A stretch of DNA of 62,794 nucleotides from Syntrophomonadaceae bacterium (GTDB lineage Bacteria > Bacillota > DSM-12270 > Thermacetogeniales > Thermacetogeniaceae), in NCBI GenBank assembly GCA_012840385.1, contig DULK01000032.1:1-62794 (forward strand), written 5' to 3'. The translations under genes were made by a program, and so were the position numbers. Of this stretch, positions 39,655 through 47,900 are shown one piece after another; within the stretch, counting starts at the first letter, position 1, and each line of letters starts with the position of its first letter. The notes under the pieces are model-generated. The model was not told where the DNA came from. It saw nothing but the letters and a program-made list of their open reading frames with translations, and ran no database searches.

Positions 39655-40332
39655 TTACAAGAGGCTGTCTTCTTCCTGTAAGAGAGCAGGCCCGCAGCTC
39701 GTCCCCAGGCGGTGCGCCCCTGCGGCCATCAGGGCCAGCGCCTGTGCCCTCGTTCTTATCCCTCCGGCGGCTTTAATTTTCAGCCGCCCGTCTGCAGCCC
39801 CCTTCAGGAGGCTGACGTCCTCCACCGTTGCCCCTCCGGGCCCAAACCCTGTCGAGGTTTTTACAAAGTCCGCTCCGGCTTCCCGAATCAGGCGGACGGC
39901 CAGCAGCTTTTCGGAGTCGGTCAGGTAGCAGGTTTCAATGATAATCTTGAGCAAGGGGCGCTCCGGCTTAAGGCCGTCACAGACAGCTACAAGATCCCGG
40001 AGTTCTTTTTCCACCTCTTGAAAACGCCCTTCTTTCAAGGCGCCGATATTCAGCACGGCATCTAACTCCTGCGCTCCCTCCGCAAGGGCGTTTTCCGCTT
40101 CCCGGACCTTGACGGGGCCGGTCTGAAAGCCGAGCGGGAACCCGATCACGGTGACAACCCGCACACTGCTCCCTGCCAGCAGGGAACGGGCAAATCTGAC
40201 GCGGTCCGGCGGGACGCAGACCCCATAAAAATGAAATTCCAGGGCCTCCCGGCAGAGCCGTTCGTAATCCACCGCAACCGCATCCGGCCGCAGCAGGGTA
40301 TGCTCGATCATCGGGGCAAGCTGTACTGCCAT
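39655..40332 (-). CDS. deoC: Deoxyribose-phosphate aldolase
   Basis: This 225-aa TIM-barrel class I aldolase splits 2-deoxyribose-5-phosphate into glyceraldehyde-3-phosphate and acetaldehyde. Motifs are IEHTLLRPDA at the N-terminus, VVTVIGFPLGFQTGPVKVREA, ELDAVLNIGALK, KIIIETCYLT, DFVKTSTGFGPGGAT (the Schiff-base Lys of FVKTSTGF) and LKIKAAGGIRT (second Lys). Length is normal. Its position after era and cdd fits a role in nucleoside salvage together with cytidine deaminase. Confidence 0.97.
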   Translation of the reverse strand: MAVQLAPMIEHTLLRPDAVAVDYERLCREALEFHFYGVCVPPDRVRFARSLLAGSSVRVVTVIGFPLGFQTGPVKVREAENALAEGAQELDAVLNIGALKEGRFQEVEKELRDLVAVCDGLKPERPLLKIIIETCYLTDSEKLLAVRLIREAGADFVKTSTGFGPGGATVEDVSLLKGAADGRLKIKAAGGIRTRAQALALMAAGAHRLGTSCGPALLQEEDSLL

Positions 40333-40371
40333 CGCCTTTCTCCCCTCGATACTTTAAACATTTGTCTATAG

Positions 40372-40618
40372 GCACTCATGCCGCCCAAGCGGCACCATTA
40401 AAAGAATGAAAATAGTGGTTTATCCTTGCAGGCGCAGCGACCTACGGAGGTTGTTACTCGCCCTTGACGAAGGAGCAGCTAACGGCAGCCGAAGCGAAAC
40501 AGGAATTTGATAGGCGACTCTGCGCCATGGACGGCGTCATAGGAGCCGGTCGGCTGCCGTCTGCGACGCGTTATAAGCGAGTTAAACCGGAGTCCGGGAG
40601 CAAGCGCAAGGATAAACC
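40372..40618 (+). repeat. MITE-like dispersed repeat, copy 1 (202-bp element plus 5' hairpin)
   Basis: The element 40417-40618 begins GGTTTATCCTTGC and ends GCAAGGATAAACC, perfect 13-bp terminal inverted repeats, and is 202 bp long with no coding potential. It shares most of its sequence with the inverted copy at 57757-57958, also 202 bp. The preceding 45 bp (hairpin TGCCGCCCAAGCGGCA, then AAAAGAATGAAAATA) is shared only with the copy at 62.57 kb. A short frame at 40464-40661 is a by-product. It sits between deoC and era. Confidence 0.85.
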
Positions 40619-40675
40619 GGAACATATTTCCAGGGCAGATCTCCAAGGGACTCGAAATTAGTCGTCGGTGAAGGG

Positions 40676-41564
40676 CTATTCATATCCGAAGGAACGCAGG
40701 GCTGTTTCGTCGTCACGCCAGTCTTTCTTTACCTTCACCCAGAGATCCAGGTAAACCCGGTTCCCGAGGATCGCCTCAAGCTCCTGTCGGGCGAGGCGGC
40801 CGATCTCCTTCAGCATCCTGCCGCCCTTGCCGATCAGGATGCCCTTCTGCGAATCCCGCTCCACGTAGACCACCGCGGCGATATAAAGCACCTGGTTGCT
40901 CCGCATCTGCATTTCTTCCACCACAACTGCAACGGAGTGAGGGACCTCCTCCCGGGTCAGGTTCAGAACCTTCTCCCGGATGATCTCACCTGCCACGAAT
41001 CGTTCCGGCTGATCGGTGAAGGTATCGGCGGGGTAGTAAAAGGGCCCCTCCGGAAGGTTGTCGGCGATCAGCCGGCGAAGCCCGTCCACGTTCTCCCCGG
41101 TCAGGGCGGAAACGGGCACCAGGTGTAAAAAGCTCCCCCTCGCCGAGAACCAGTCCAGCAGCGGAAGGAGATCGTTTTTTCTAACGGCGTCGATCTTGTT
41201 CACCACAAGAATGACAGGGGTGCTGATCTTGCGCAACTGCGCAAGGATGTATTCCTCGCCCAGTCCCGGCGGAACCGTAGCATCAACCACGTAGAGGACC
41301 AGGTCGACCTCCTCCAGGGTGCTTTCCGCAACCCTGATCATGTACTCCCCAAGCTTGTGGTGCGGCTTGTGAAAGCCCGGGGTGTCCATAAAAACCACCT
41401 GGGCGTCGTCGGTTGTGAGAATACCTAAGATGCGGTTTCTGGTGGTCTGCGGTTTATCGGAAACAATGGCTACCTTTCTGCCCACAAACCGGTTGAGCAG
41501 AGTCGATTTTCCCACGTTCGGCCTTCCGATGATGCAAACAAATCCCGATTTTATATAAAGTCAC
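40676..41564 (-). CDS. era: Era GTPase, start region frameshifted or non-ATG
   Basis: Era is the GTPase that assists 16S rRNA and 30S maturation. G1 is GRPNVGKST, G2 region DKPQTTRNRI, G3 DTPGFHKP, G4 NKID, and the C-terminal KH domain has GILIGKGGRMLKEIG; it ends LRSFGYE. Sequence clearly homologous to Era extends upstream of the GTG at 41515 (KSGFVCIIGRPN), but the frame then meets TGA without an ATG, GTG or TTG. The best signal is a GTG at 41562-41564 behind GGGGA. It would give MTLYKSGFVCII if one A were removed from the AAAA run at 41549-41552. Otherwise an ATA codon may be used. Coordinates assume the GTG. Confidence 0.88.
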
Positions 41565-41625
41565 TCCCCTGATAACAGATGTCAGAAGCATAAGGTTGGA
41601 GCGGAAACTCGACCGGGCATTGAGG

Positions 41626-42027
41626 TCAGCTCCCCGCCAGGCGAAAGGAAGCGGGAAAGATTTCCGCCAGCGTGGTAGACTCCCGCACCCCATCCTCCCC
41701 GCCGCGCAGGATGCGGAGGCCCGGAGCGAATTCGGCCAGGCACTGCAGGCAGGCGCCGCAAGGCCAGCTGGCGACAGGCGCCCAGACGGCCAGAGCTCTG
41801 AACCGGCGCACCCCTTCGGAAACGGCCTTCCCCAGGGCAACCCTTTCGGCGCAGATGGTCAAGCCGTAAGAGGCATTTTCCATGTTGCACCCGGTGAAGA
41901 TGGTCCCGTCCTCACCGAGCAGGGCGGCTCCCACCGGGAACCCGGAATAGGGGGCATAGGCATTCCCCGCCGCCCTTTTTGCCTCCAGGAGCAATTTTTC
42001 ATCCTCCACAGCCGGCATCCTTTTCAC
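41626..42027 (-). CDS. cdd: Cytidine deaminase
   Basis: This 133-aa zinc enzyme deaminates cytidine and deoxycytidine in pyrimidine salvage. It opens LLLEAKRAAGNAYAPYSGFPVGAALL and has CNMENASYGLTICAERVAL (the zinc Cys and catalytic Glu of the CAE motif) and PCGACLQCLAEF (PCxxC). Length is normal. GTG at 42027 and ATG at 42018 are both open with GGTGG upstream. It lies in the conserved order dgkA-cdd-era. Confidence 0.96.
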   Translation of the reverse strand: MKRMPAVEDEKLLLEAKRAAGNAYAPYSGFPVGAALLGEDGTIFTGCNMENASYGLTICAERVALGKAVSEGVRRFRALAVWAPVASWPCGACLQCLAEFAPGLRILRGGEDGVRESTTLAEIFPASFRLAGS

Positions 42028-42058
42028 CCACCGAATATTCTCACCCTTTTACGTAATT

Positions 42059-42421
42059 CTACCACAAAGCCTGCAGGTGAGGTAGAATAACCAGCACCCC
42101 GGTGACCACGGCGTTGCAGGCTGCAACGAGCACTGCTCCGGCGGCAATATGCTTGGCCAGCCGGGCCACGGGGTGGTAGGTCGGTGTATATAAATCAACG
42201 GTCTTCTCCACCGCCGTATTGAACATCTCGGCAGCCAGTACGAAGCTGACGGCGAAAACAACGAGAGCCATCTCCAGCCGGCTGAGCCCTAACAGCCAGA
42301 CCGTACCCAGGACGATGATGGCGGCCGCCAGGTGAATCCGCATGTTGCGTTGGGTTGTTACGCAAAACCACAGGCCCGCCCAGGCATCCCGAAAGCTTCC
42401 GGTAAAACTCCGCCTAGGCAT
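42059..42421 (-). CDS. dgkA: Diacylglycerol/undecaprenol kinase
   Basis: This 120-aa membrane kinase is the DgkA type that in Gram-positives phosphorylates undecaprenol. Three helices are seen (LAAAIIVLGTVWLLGL, EMALVVFAVSFVLAAEMFN, AAGAVLVAACNAVVTGVLVI). The signature AAEMFNTAVEKTVDLYTP contains the catalytic Glu. The ATG at 42421 follows GAGGAGC within the end of ybeY (8-bp overlap). The longer frame to 42514 would overlap ybeY by 100 bp and adds unlikely sequence. Confidence 0.95.
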   Translation of the reverse strand: MPRRSFTGSFRDAWAGLWFCVTTQRNMRIHLAAAIIVLGTVWLLGLSRLEMALVVFAVSFVLAAEMFNTAVEKTVDLYTPTYHPVARLAKHIAAGAVLVAACNAVVTGVLVILPHLQALW

Positions 42422-42896
42422 CTTGCTCCTCTCCGATGCCCACTCCGGCAAGCACTTCCCTCTGCCGCCGCCGCATCTCCGCTTCTTCCTCCGGTGTCCG
42501 GTGATCGTAACCAAGCAGGTGCAGCATGCCGTGCACCGTCAAAAAGGCCAGTTCCCGCTCCAGGGAATGGCCGTACATCTCCGCCTGGGCGAGGGCGCGG
42601 GGGACGGAGATCACGATATCCCCCAGCAGGACCTCTTCCCCGGAAGCGGGAGCATCAGGCTCGTCCCCCCCTTCCTCAAGCATGGGAAACGACAGGACAT
42701 CCGTGGGGCCATCAACCCCGCGGTAGCGCCGGTTCAATTCGGCCATCCTCTCGTCGTCAACCAGCACCAAGCTCACCTCGGGCTCTCCCGGAAATTCTTT
42801 TCCCTTCAGCGCCTCCGCCACAACCTTTTCCATTAAACTCAAGAGTTCGCCGCCGACCTCCACCCGGCTCTGATCATTACTGATTAATAGCTGCAC
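42414..42896 (-). CDS. ybeY: YbeY rRNA maturation endoribonuclease
   Basis: This 160-aa metal-dependent RNase is needed for 16S rRNA 3'-end processing. The zinc motif is HGMLHLLGYDH near residue 125, preceded by RGVDGPTDVLSFPM and GDIVISVPRA. The GTG at 42896 has GGAGAAGG 7 nt upstream and gives the usual MQLLISN start; the TTG at 42917 is less likely. It overlaps the end of pgpH by 20 bp and the start of dgkA by 8 bp, so the three are probably translated together. Confidence 0.95.
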   Translation of the reverse strand: MQLLISNDQSRVEVGGELLSLMEKVVAEALKGKEFPGEPEVSLVLVDDERMAELNRRYRGVDGPTDVLSFPMLEEGGDEPDAPASGEEVLLGDIVISVPRALAQAEMYGHSLERELAFLTVHGMLHLLGYDHRTPEEEAEMRRRQREVLAGVGIGEEQDA

Positions 42897-45063
42897 CCCG
42901 GGACCTTCTCCTTTCAATCTCGTTAATCATGCTTTCGGGATACTCGATGCGGGAATGGAATATGCCTCCCAGCACCCGCACAAAGGCGGTCGCTATTCTG
43001 TCCAGATCCTTGAATGTCAAATCGCACTCGTCCAGCTGGCCGTCCTGCAGTTTTTCTTTAATAATCTTCCTGGTCAGGCCCTCCAGCCTTCCCGGCGTGG
43101 ACTTCTGCAGGGAGCGGATGGCGGCTTCCACGCTGTCGGCCAGCATTACCAGGGCGGCCTCCTTGCTCTGCGGCTTCACGGAGTCGTAGCGAAAGTCGGA
43201 TTCCGCCACCAGTTCCGGGCGGTCGCTTTCCAGGGCGCGCTGGTAAAAGTAAGAGACCAGCCCGGTGCCGTGATGCTGTTCGATGATCGCCTCAATTGCA
43301 CGCGGGAGCTTGTACTCCCGGGCCAGATCCAGACCATCCTTCACGTGGGAGGTGATGATCAGGGTGCTCAGGCTGGGGGCGATCTTATCATGCGGGTTTT
43401 CCCGGGCCATCTGGTTTTCAATGAAGAAATAGGGGCGTTTGAGCTTCCCGATGTCGTGGTAGTAGGAACCGACGCGCACCAGGAGCGGGTCGGCCTGCAC
43501 CGCCTCCGCAGCCGCTTCCGCCAGGTTGCCGACGAGGATGCTGTGGTGATAGGTACCGGGTGCCTCCATCAGCAGGCGCTTCAAAAGAGGCTGGCTCGGG
43601 TTGGAAAGCTCCAAAAGCCGGACGGAACTGGTGATCCCGAAAGCGGCCTCCAGGTAGGGGAGCCCGCCCAGGGTCAGAACTGAAGAGAAGAAGCCGTTTA
43701 AAATGCCCATCCCCATTCCCATAAAAACGGTGCTGCCGCCGGTCCTGTTCAGTAGGCCCATGACCAGGATGACCACGGCATTCGCAAGGGAGACGTAAAT
43801 GCCTCCCCGGATCAGCCCCGCCCTGTCGCTTAAACTGGAGATGCTGAAGATTCCCGCCAGGCAGCCGGCCAGCCCGGCCATTACGAAAGACAACTGCCCA
43901 TCCATCATTATGCCCACCAGAACGCTTAAAATGACAGCAGTAAACACGGCTAGGCCGGCGTCCAGCACCACCGTGATCAGCATCGCACCCCCCGCAAGGG
44001 GGACGAGATAGCCGACCAGGCTCGCTATCTCCGGGTCGGTGCTGATCTTCAGCACCGTCACCCCCTTGGCAATCAGCAAGGTCAGCACAAACAGCAGGCC
44101 ATAAAGGATTATGTACTGGTCATTCTCCAGAAAGCGGCGGCGGAACTTGTAAAGGTAGAGAAGGAGCAGGCCAGCCAGCAAAAGCACAAAAAGCCCCACC
44201 CCAAGCAGGGAGGGCCAGATAACCCGCGGCTTTAAAAGCCCCAGCTGGTTCAGGACCAGAAGATCGCTTTTATCTATCGGCTCCCCCTTCCGTACGATAT
44301 TCTGGCCGGGTAGAATCGTCCGCTGGACCGGGAGCACCGCTTCCTTCGCTGCGGCCACCTCTTTGTTGTACCCTTCGCGGTCAAAAACAACGTTGGGTCT
44401 AAGTGTCCGGATCAGGATAAAATTAACCGCCGGCTGCAGGGATCTGTCAATCCCCGCCTCGGCCACCTGTGCGGCAATGTCCTTCCTGGCGGCAGGAAGG
44501 GCATTTTCCCGCAGGGTGTACTTCAGCTTCTCCTTTAACAGGCCCCTGCTAAAGGATTCCAGATAATCGAGTTCATCACCGCTTCTCTGCAGGAGGTCGC
44601 TCAGCGAAGCGATCAGCGCCGGGCTGAAAGCCTCGACCGAAGCCCCCGTTACCTGTGAGATGTAGTCCCGCAGCTGGAGGGTACGCTCCGACGGAGACAG
44701 GTTCGCCTTCTGCAGCTCCCTGATTTTTGTATAGATCCCCTTGAGGTCCTGGTCTACCTGTTCGGAAACCTGGGCATCCTGGTAGAAATACTGATCCCTC
44801 GGAATCCGGCCGGCCGCCTCGTTGCGGAGCCGTTCCGTTTCCACCTCGTCGATATAGACAACTTTGCGCGTCGCCGGAATATCCTGGGAAGCAATTTCAC
44901 CCTCTTTAAAGGAATAACCGCGCCAGAGATAACTGGACGCCAGGACGAAAGCCGTAATGAAAAAGAAAAAAACACCCCACGCCAACCTGCGAAAGAGCGG
45001 CTGGCGGGTGATTCTGGAAAGGCTCTGGTTGAGCCAGGGACTCCCCTTTGGCCAGGAAAGCAT
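42877..45063 (-). CDS. pgpH: PgpH-type 7TM-HD c-di-AMP phosphodiesterase
   Basis: This 728-aa membrane protein has one N-terminal helix (residues 28-48), a large extracytoplasmic domain (about 50-290), seven closely packed helices (about 290-480), and a C-terminal HD domain. The HD motifs are HHSILVGNLAEAAA and SYYHDIGKLKRPYFF, with TSHVKDG and EQHHGTG downstream. PgpH degrades c-di-AMP, the nucleotide that controls K+ import. It is in the conserved yqfF position between phoH and ybeY. The KimA-like importer in this window is a likely downstream effect. Confidence 0.95.
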   Translation of the reverse strand: MLSWPKGSPWLNQSLSRITRQPLFRRLAWGVFFFFITAFVLASSYLWRGYSFKEGEIASQDIPATRKVVYIDEVETERLRNEAAGRIPRDQYFYQDAQVSEQVDQDLKGIYTKIRELQKANLSPSERTLQLRDYISQVTGASVEAFSPALIASLSDLLQRSGDELDYLESFSRGLLKEKLKYTLRENALPAARKDIAAQVAEAGIDRSLQPAVNFILIRTLRPNVVFDREGYNKEVAAAKEAVLPVQRTILPGQNIVRKGEPIDKSDLLVLNQLGLLKPRVIWPSLLGVGLFVLLLAGLLLLYLYKFRRRFLENDQYIILYGLLFVLTLLIAKGVTVLKISTDPEIASLVGYLVPLAGGAMLITVVLDAGLAVFTAVILSVLVGIMMDGQLSFVMAGLAGCLAGIFSISSLSDRAGLIRGGIYVSLANAVVILVMGLLNRTGGSTVFMGMGMGILNGFFSSVLTLGGLPYLEAAFGITSSVRLLELSNPSQPLLKRLLMEAPGTYHHSILVGNLAEAAAEAVQADPLLVRVGSYYHDIGKLKRPYFFIENQMARENPHDKIAPSLSTLIITSHVKDGLDLAREYKLPRAIEAIIEQHHGTGLVSYFYQRALESDRPELVAESDFRYDSVKPQSKEAALVMLADSVEAAIRSLQKSTPGRLEGLTRKIIKEKLQDGQLDECDLTFKDLDRIATAFVRVLGGIFHSRIEYPESMINEIERRRSRGAAINQ

Positions 45064-45076
45064 AAGGATTCAACTC

Positions 45077-46063
45077 CTAACAATCTTGGCCTGTTTCATC
45101 CTTTTCCGCCTCGTAACGGTCATAGGCTTCAACGATCTTTTGTACCAGTGGGTGGCGGATGACATCCTCCCGGGTCAGGTATTGAAAAGAGACTCCCTCC
45201 ACCCCTTTCAAAACCTTTTGCACCTCAATCAGGCCAGAAGACTGCCCTTTCGGCAGGTCGATTTGTGTAACATCCCCTGTAACTACCGCCTTGGAGCCGA
45301 ACCCGAGACGTGTCAGGAACATCTTCATCTGTTCGGGAGTGGTGTTCTGCGCCTCGTCCAGGATGACGAAGGAATCGTCAAGGGTTCGCCCCCTCATGTA
45401 GGCGAGAGGGGCAACCTCGAACACGTTGCGTTCCATAAAGCGCTGGGCGGTGTCCGCTCCCAGCACGTTGTACAGCCCGTCGTAAAGCGGGCGAAGATAG
45501 GGGTCCACCTTTTCCTGGATGTCTCCCGGGAGAAACCCGAGCTTCTCCCCTGCCTCCACCGCCGGCCGGACCAGGACGATCCGGGATACCTCCTTGTTTT
45601 TAAACGCCCTCACGGCCATCACAACAGCAAGATAGGTCTTGCCCGTACCTGCAGGCCCGATTGCAAACACCAGATCGTGGTCCTTGATTGCCTGGATATA
45701 GCGGGCCTGCCCGGCCGTTTTCGCCCGGATCGGCTTGCCGCGGGCATTGGTCAGAATGACCTCGGAGCGAATATCAACGAGCCTTGCCTGGGAATTATCC
45801 TGAATCAGGTGCCAGGCGTAATTAATATCGGAAGTCGTAACGGGATTTCCCTGCTCCGTCCAGGCTATCAACTGTTTTAATAAAGCTACGGCTCGCCCTA
45901 CGGCTTCCTCTTCGCCCCGAACGATGATCTCCCCGCTCCGTGCAATGATCCGGGTGGAACTCTTTTCCTCGATCAATTTAAGGTTTGCATCAAGGCTTCC
46001 AAAAAGATTCACCGCATCCCCGTTGTCCTGTACGGAGACTTTGGCTTCAGCACATCCGGCCAA
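45077..46063 (-). CDS. phoH: PhoH-family ATPase/RNase-associated protein
   Basis: This 328-aa PhoH-like (YbeZ type) protein has an N-terminal KH-like segment (TRIIARSGEIIVRGEEEAV) and the P-loop ATPase core FAIGPAGTGKTYLAV. Further motifs are LVRPAVEAGEKLGFLPGD (family block) and DDSFVILDEAQNTTPEQMKMF (Walker B), then TGDVTQIDLPKGQSSGL. It often works with YbeY in RNA maturation. The start is a TTG at 46063 with AAGG upstream, just after yqfD ends. Confidence 0.95.
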   Translation of the reverse strand: MAGCAEAKVSVQDNGDAVNLFGSLDANLKLIEEKSSTRIIARSGEIIVRGEEEAVGRAVALLKQLIAWTEQGNPVTTSDINYAWHLIQDNSQARLVDIRSEVILTNARGKPIRAKTAGQARYIQAIKDHDLVFAIGPAGTGKTYLAVVMAVRAFKNKEVSRIVLVRPAVEAGEKLGFLPGDIQEKVDPYLRPLYDGLYNVLGADTAQRFMERNVFEVAPLAYMRGRTLDDSFVILDEAQNTTPEQMKMFLTRLGFGSKAVVTGDVTQIDLPKGQSSGLIEVQKVLKGVEGVSFQYLTREDVIRHPLVQKIVEAYDRYEAEKDETGQDC

Positions 46064-46072
46064 ACCTTATTT

Positions 46073-47347
46073 CTACCCCCCTGTCAATCCCTCTAAAGTT
46101 TGTTCTGGTTGATCACTTACACCACGCCCCTGCTTGGGCTGAAGCTTCCTGCTGATGCCGATGTCTTCAACGGTCTCTACGGTCAGAACTACCCTCACCA
46201 GGTTGGCGTCGCCGTCATTAACAAGTTTAAGGTAGCGCCTGACAACCGGCACCCCGGCGGGCAGGCGCTGTGCCATTTTGCGGCAGGCCTGCTGTGTCGC
46301 AAGCCGCAGGGCTTCATCGTCGCTGCGGTGCACGCGCACCCGCCTGATCTCCTCTGCCTCTATTGTAACAAATTCGACAGGGAAAGTAATATCCCTCCAC
46401 TCGGGAATTTTCAGCCGCCTGACTCTCAGTTTATAGAACCGGTACGGTATTTCACGGGGTCCCTTTATAATTATTTCCTTTTGATCCATTTTGATACAGA
46501 TAATCTTCGTCGCCCTGCCTGTCTTCAGCTCTTCCAGTTCGGAACGGAAAGCCTCACCGTAACAGCGATACCAGATGCGGGCGCGCACGATCCCTTTCGC
46601 TGCCACGTAGCGGATCGCTGAGGGCTGTGGCGCATCGCCGCGTTTCGCCTCAGGGACGGGCGGCCTGATTATCCCGGAGATCACCACATCCCCTCTTTTT
46701 ACAATGTCCCCCTCCTTTACCCGCGGAGTACCGGACAGAACCAGCAGGTTTTCGATCATTCCGTCCTTATTGGCGATAATATCGCAGGGAGTGTTTTCCC
46801 TTTTAGGCACTACCCTCTCCACGATCTTGATCCTTGACCGGGCCCGGACGTCCACCTCGGCAAAGGCCACGCCGGGAATTTGCTGCATGAGGTAATCGGC
46901 CACATCCCTCCCGCTGACCTGGTATCTCAAAACCCCGGGGCGCAGCCCCGCCGCAGCTGCCATCCTTTTAACCAGTGCCGGGGAGACCCGTCGCGTCCCC
47001 ACCACGTTGACGGTCCAGACAAAGGAACACAAAAAATAGACCAGGAGGCAGAAGAGTACCCCGCCTCCCACCAGCATCCGGCGCCGCCTCAGGCGGTGGA
47101 TCAGAAAGGGAAGCCCCCGCTTTGCCCGGATCCCGAGCCGGCACCGCGCCCGGCGCGCAATGTGGCGCAGCGAACGGAAAGAGCGGGCGTAAACCTTGAC
47201 AAGCAGTACCTCACTGTCAACCCGCACCAAATCCCAGAGGAGAACACCCCTGGTCAATGCCAGATTGATAAAGCGTTCGGGGTGTTCTCCCCTGACAGCC
47301 AGGACCAGGTAGCCCAGCATGTAAGCCCAAAAACTTCTCAGAACCAA
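46073..47347 (-). CDS. yqfD: Sporulation protein YqfD
   Basis: This 424-aa membrane-anchored sporulation protein is related to stage IV YqfD. It has one helix near residues 92-112 (MLVGGGVLFCLLVYFLCSF), then a FtsQ/POTRA-like extracytoplasmic domain (NVVGTRRVSPALVKRMAA) and several beta-rich segments. A TTG start at 47347 is weak but consistent with the family N-terminus. It lies between yqfC and phoH, as in Bacillus. Its presence indicates a spore-former. Confidence 0.93.
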   Translation of the reverse strand: MVLRSFWAYMLGYLVLAVRGEHPERFINLALTRGVLLWDLVRVDSEVLLVKVYARSFRSLRHIARRARCRLGIRAKRGLPFLIHRLRRRRMLVGGGVLFCLLVYFLCSFVWTVNVVGTRRVSPALVKRMAAAAGLRPGVLRYQVSGRDVADYLMQQIPGVAFAEVDVRARSRIKIVERVVPKRENTPCDIIANKDGMIENLLVLSGTPRVKEGDIVKRGDVVISGIIRPPVPEAKRGDAPQPSAIRYVAAKGIVRARIWYRCYGEAFRSELEELKTGRATKIICIKMDQKEIIIKGPREIPYRFYKLRVRRLKIPEWRDITFPVEFVTIEAEEIRRVRVHRSDDEALRLATQQACRKMAQRLPAGVPVVRRYLKLVNDGDANLVRVVLTVETVEDIGISRKLQPKQGRGVSDQPEQTLEGLTGG

Positions 47348-47391
47348 GGTGCTCCGGCCTCCTTCCGGCCCGCCCGCCCGGCCTCACACCC

Positions 47392-47673
47392 TTACTCCAG
47401 AAGGGCAACGGCCCGGATCTTTCCGTCCACGCCGATCTCCTCGGGAAAAATGTTCCGCAGGGCGAGGCCCGCTCCTTCAATGCGCAGCTCCCCAAGGCTT
47501 GTACTGACCCTGACCCTCTCCGGGGTATACTCGATGATCCCCCGGTGGTTTTCCACAAACACCTGCATGTCCCCTATGATGGTAACCCGGGGCAGGTCCA
47601 GCACCAGGTCTTTGGGAAGTTCGAGATAGTGTGCCAGCAGGTATTCCAGTCGCTTTTTGCTCTCCCGCGGCAA
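47392..47673 (-). CDS. yqfC: Sporulation protein YqfC
   Basis: This 93-aa sporulation protein contains the family core ELPKDLVLDLPRVTIIGD, VFVENHRGIIEYTPERVRV and GLALRNIFPEEIGVDGKI. I prefer the TTG at 47673, which has AAAGGTGG 7 nt upstream and gives the usual family length. An ATG at 47697 (101 aa) is also open, and the frame continues without plausibility to 47820. It precedes yqfD by 44 bp. Confidence 0.92.
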   Translation of the reverse strand: MPRESKKRLEYLLAHYLELPKDLVLDLPRVTIIGDMQVFVENHRGIIEYTPERVRVSTSLGELRIEGAGLALRNIFPEEIGVDGKIRAVALLE

Positions 47674-47796
47674 AAAAATCCCACCTTTCTCATCCATTCT
47701 ATGCAGCCCGGACTCGAAAGAGAACAGCTGCTTAAGCCTGAGCCTGGAACCAGACCCTAAGGACGGTCGAAAGGTCGGACCAGCAGGCGGGCGCGC

Positions 47797-47834
47797 AAAG
47801 GGGCCGCCCCGTATCGCCATTTTGGGTGGCCCCT
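47797..47834 (-). terminator. Strong hairpin between DUF1028 gene and yqfC
   Basis: AGGGGCCGCCC (47799-47809) pairs with GGGTGGCCCCT (47824-47834), an 11-bp stem with one G-U pair and a 14-base loop. It lacks a T-tract on either strand. Given its place after the DUF1028 gene it may be a terminator or processing hairpin that separates the ABC-transporter operon from yqfC. The rest of the 200-bp gap shows no gene. Confidence 0.4.
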
Positions 47835-47900
47835 CTACTTACGGTGGGTGCGGGTTCAAGTCAGCGCTGAATTCCCAGCCTGCGCCACATACGCCTCCGA

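Noticed and set aside
40464-40661. 65-aa plus-strand frame opening MTKEQLTAAEAKQEFDRRL
   Set aside because: It lies almost entirely inside the dispersed repeat; the other copies do not keep the frame open.
46880-47629. Plus-strand 249-aa frame opposite yqfD and yqfC
   Set aside because: Pro/Ser/Arg-rich antisense translation; the minus-strand genes match conserved sporulation families.
47830-47890. Possible tRNA (GGGTTCAAGTC looks like a T-loop)
   Set aside because: No acceptor stem, anticodon arm or CCA-side pairing could be completed around it.
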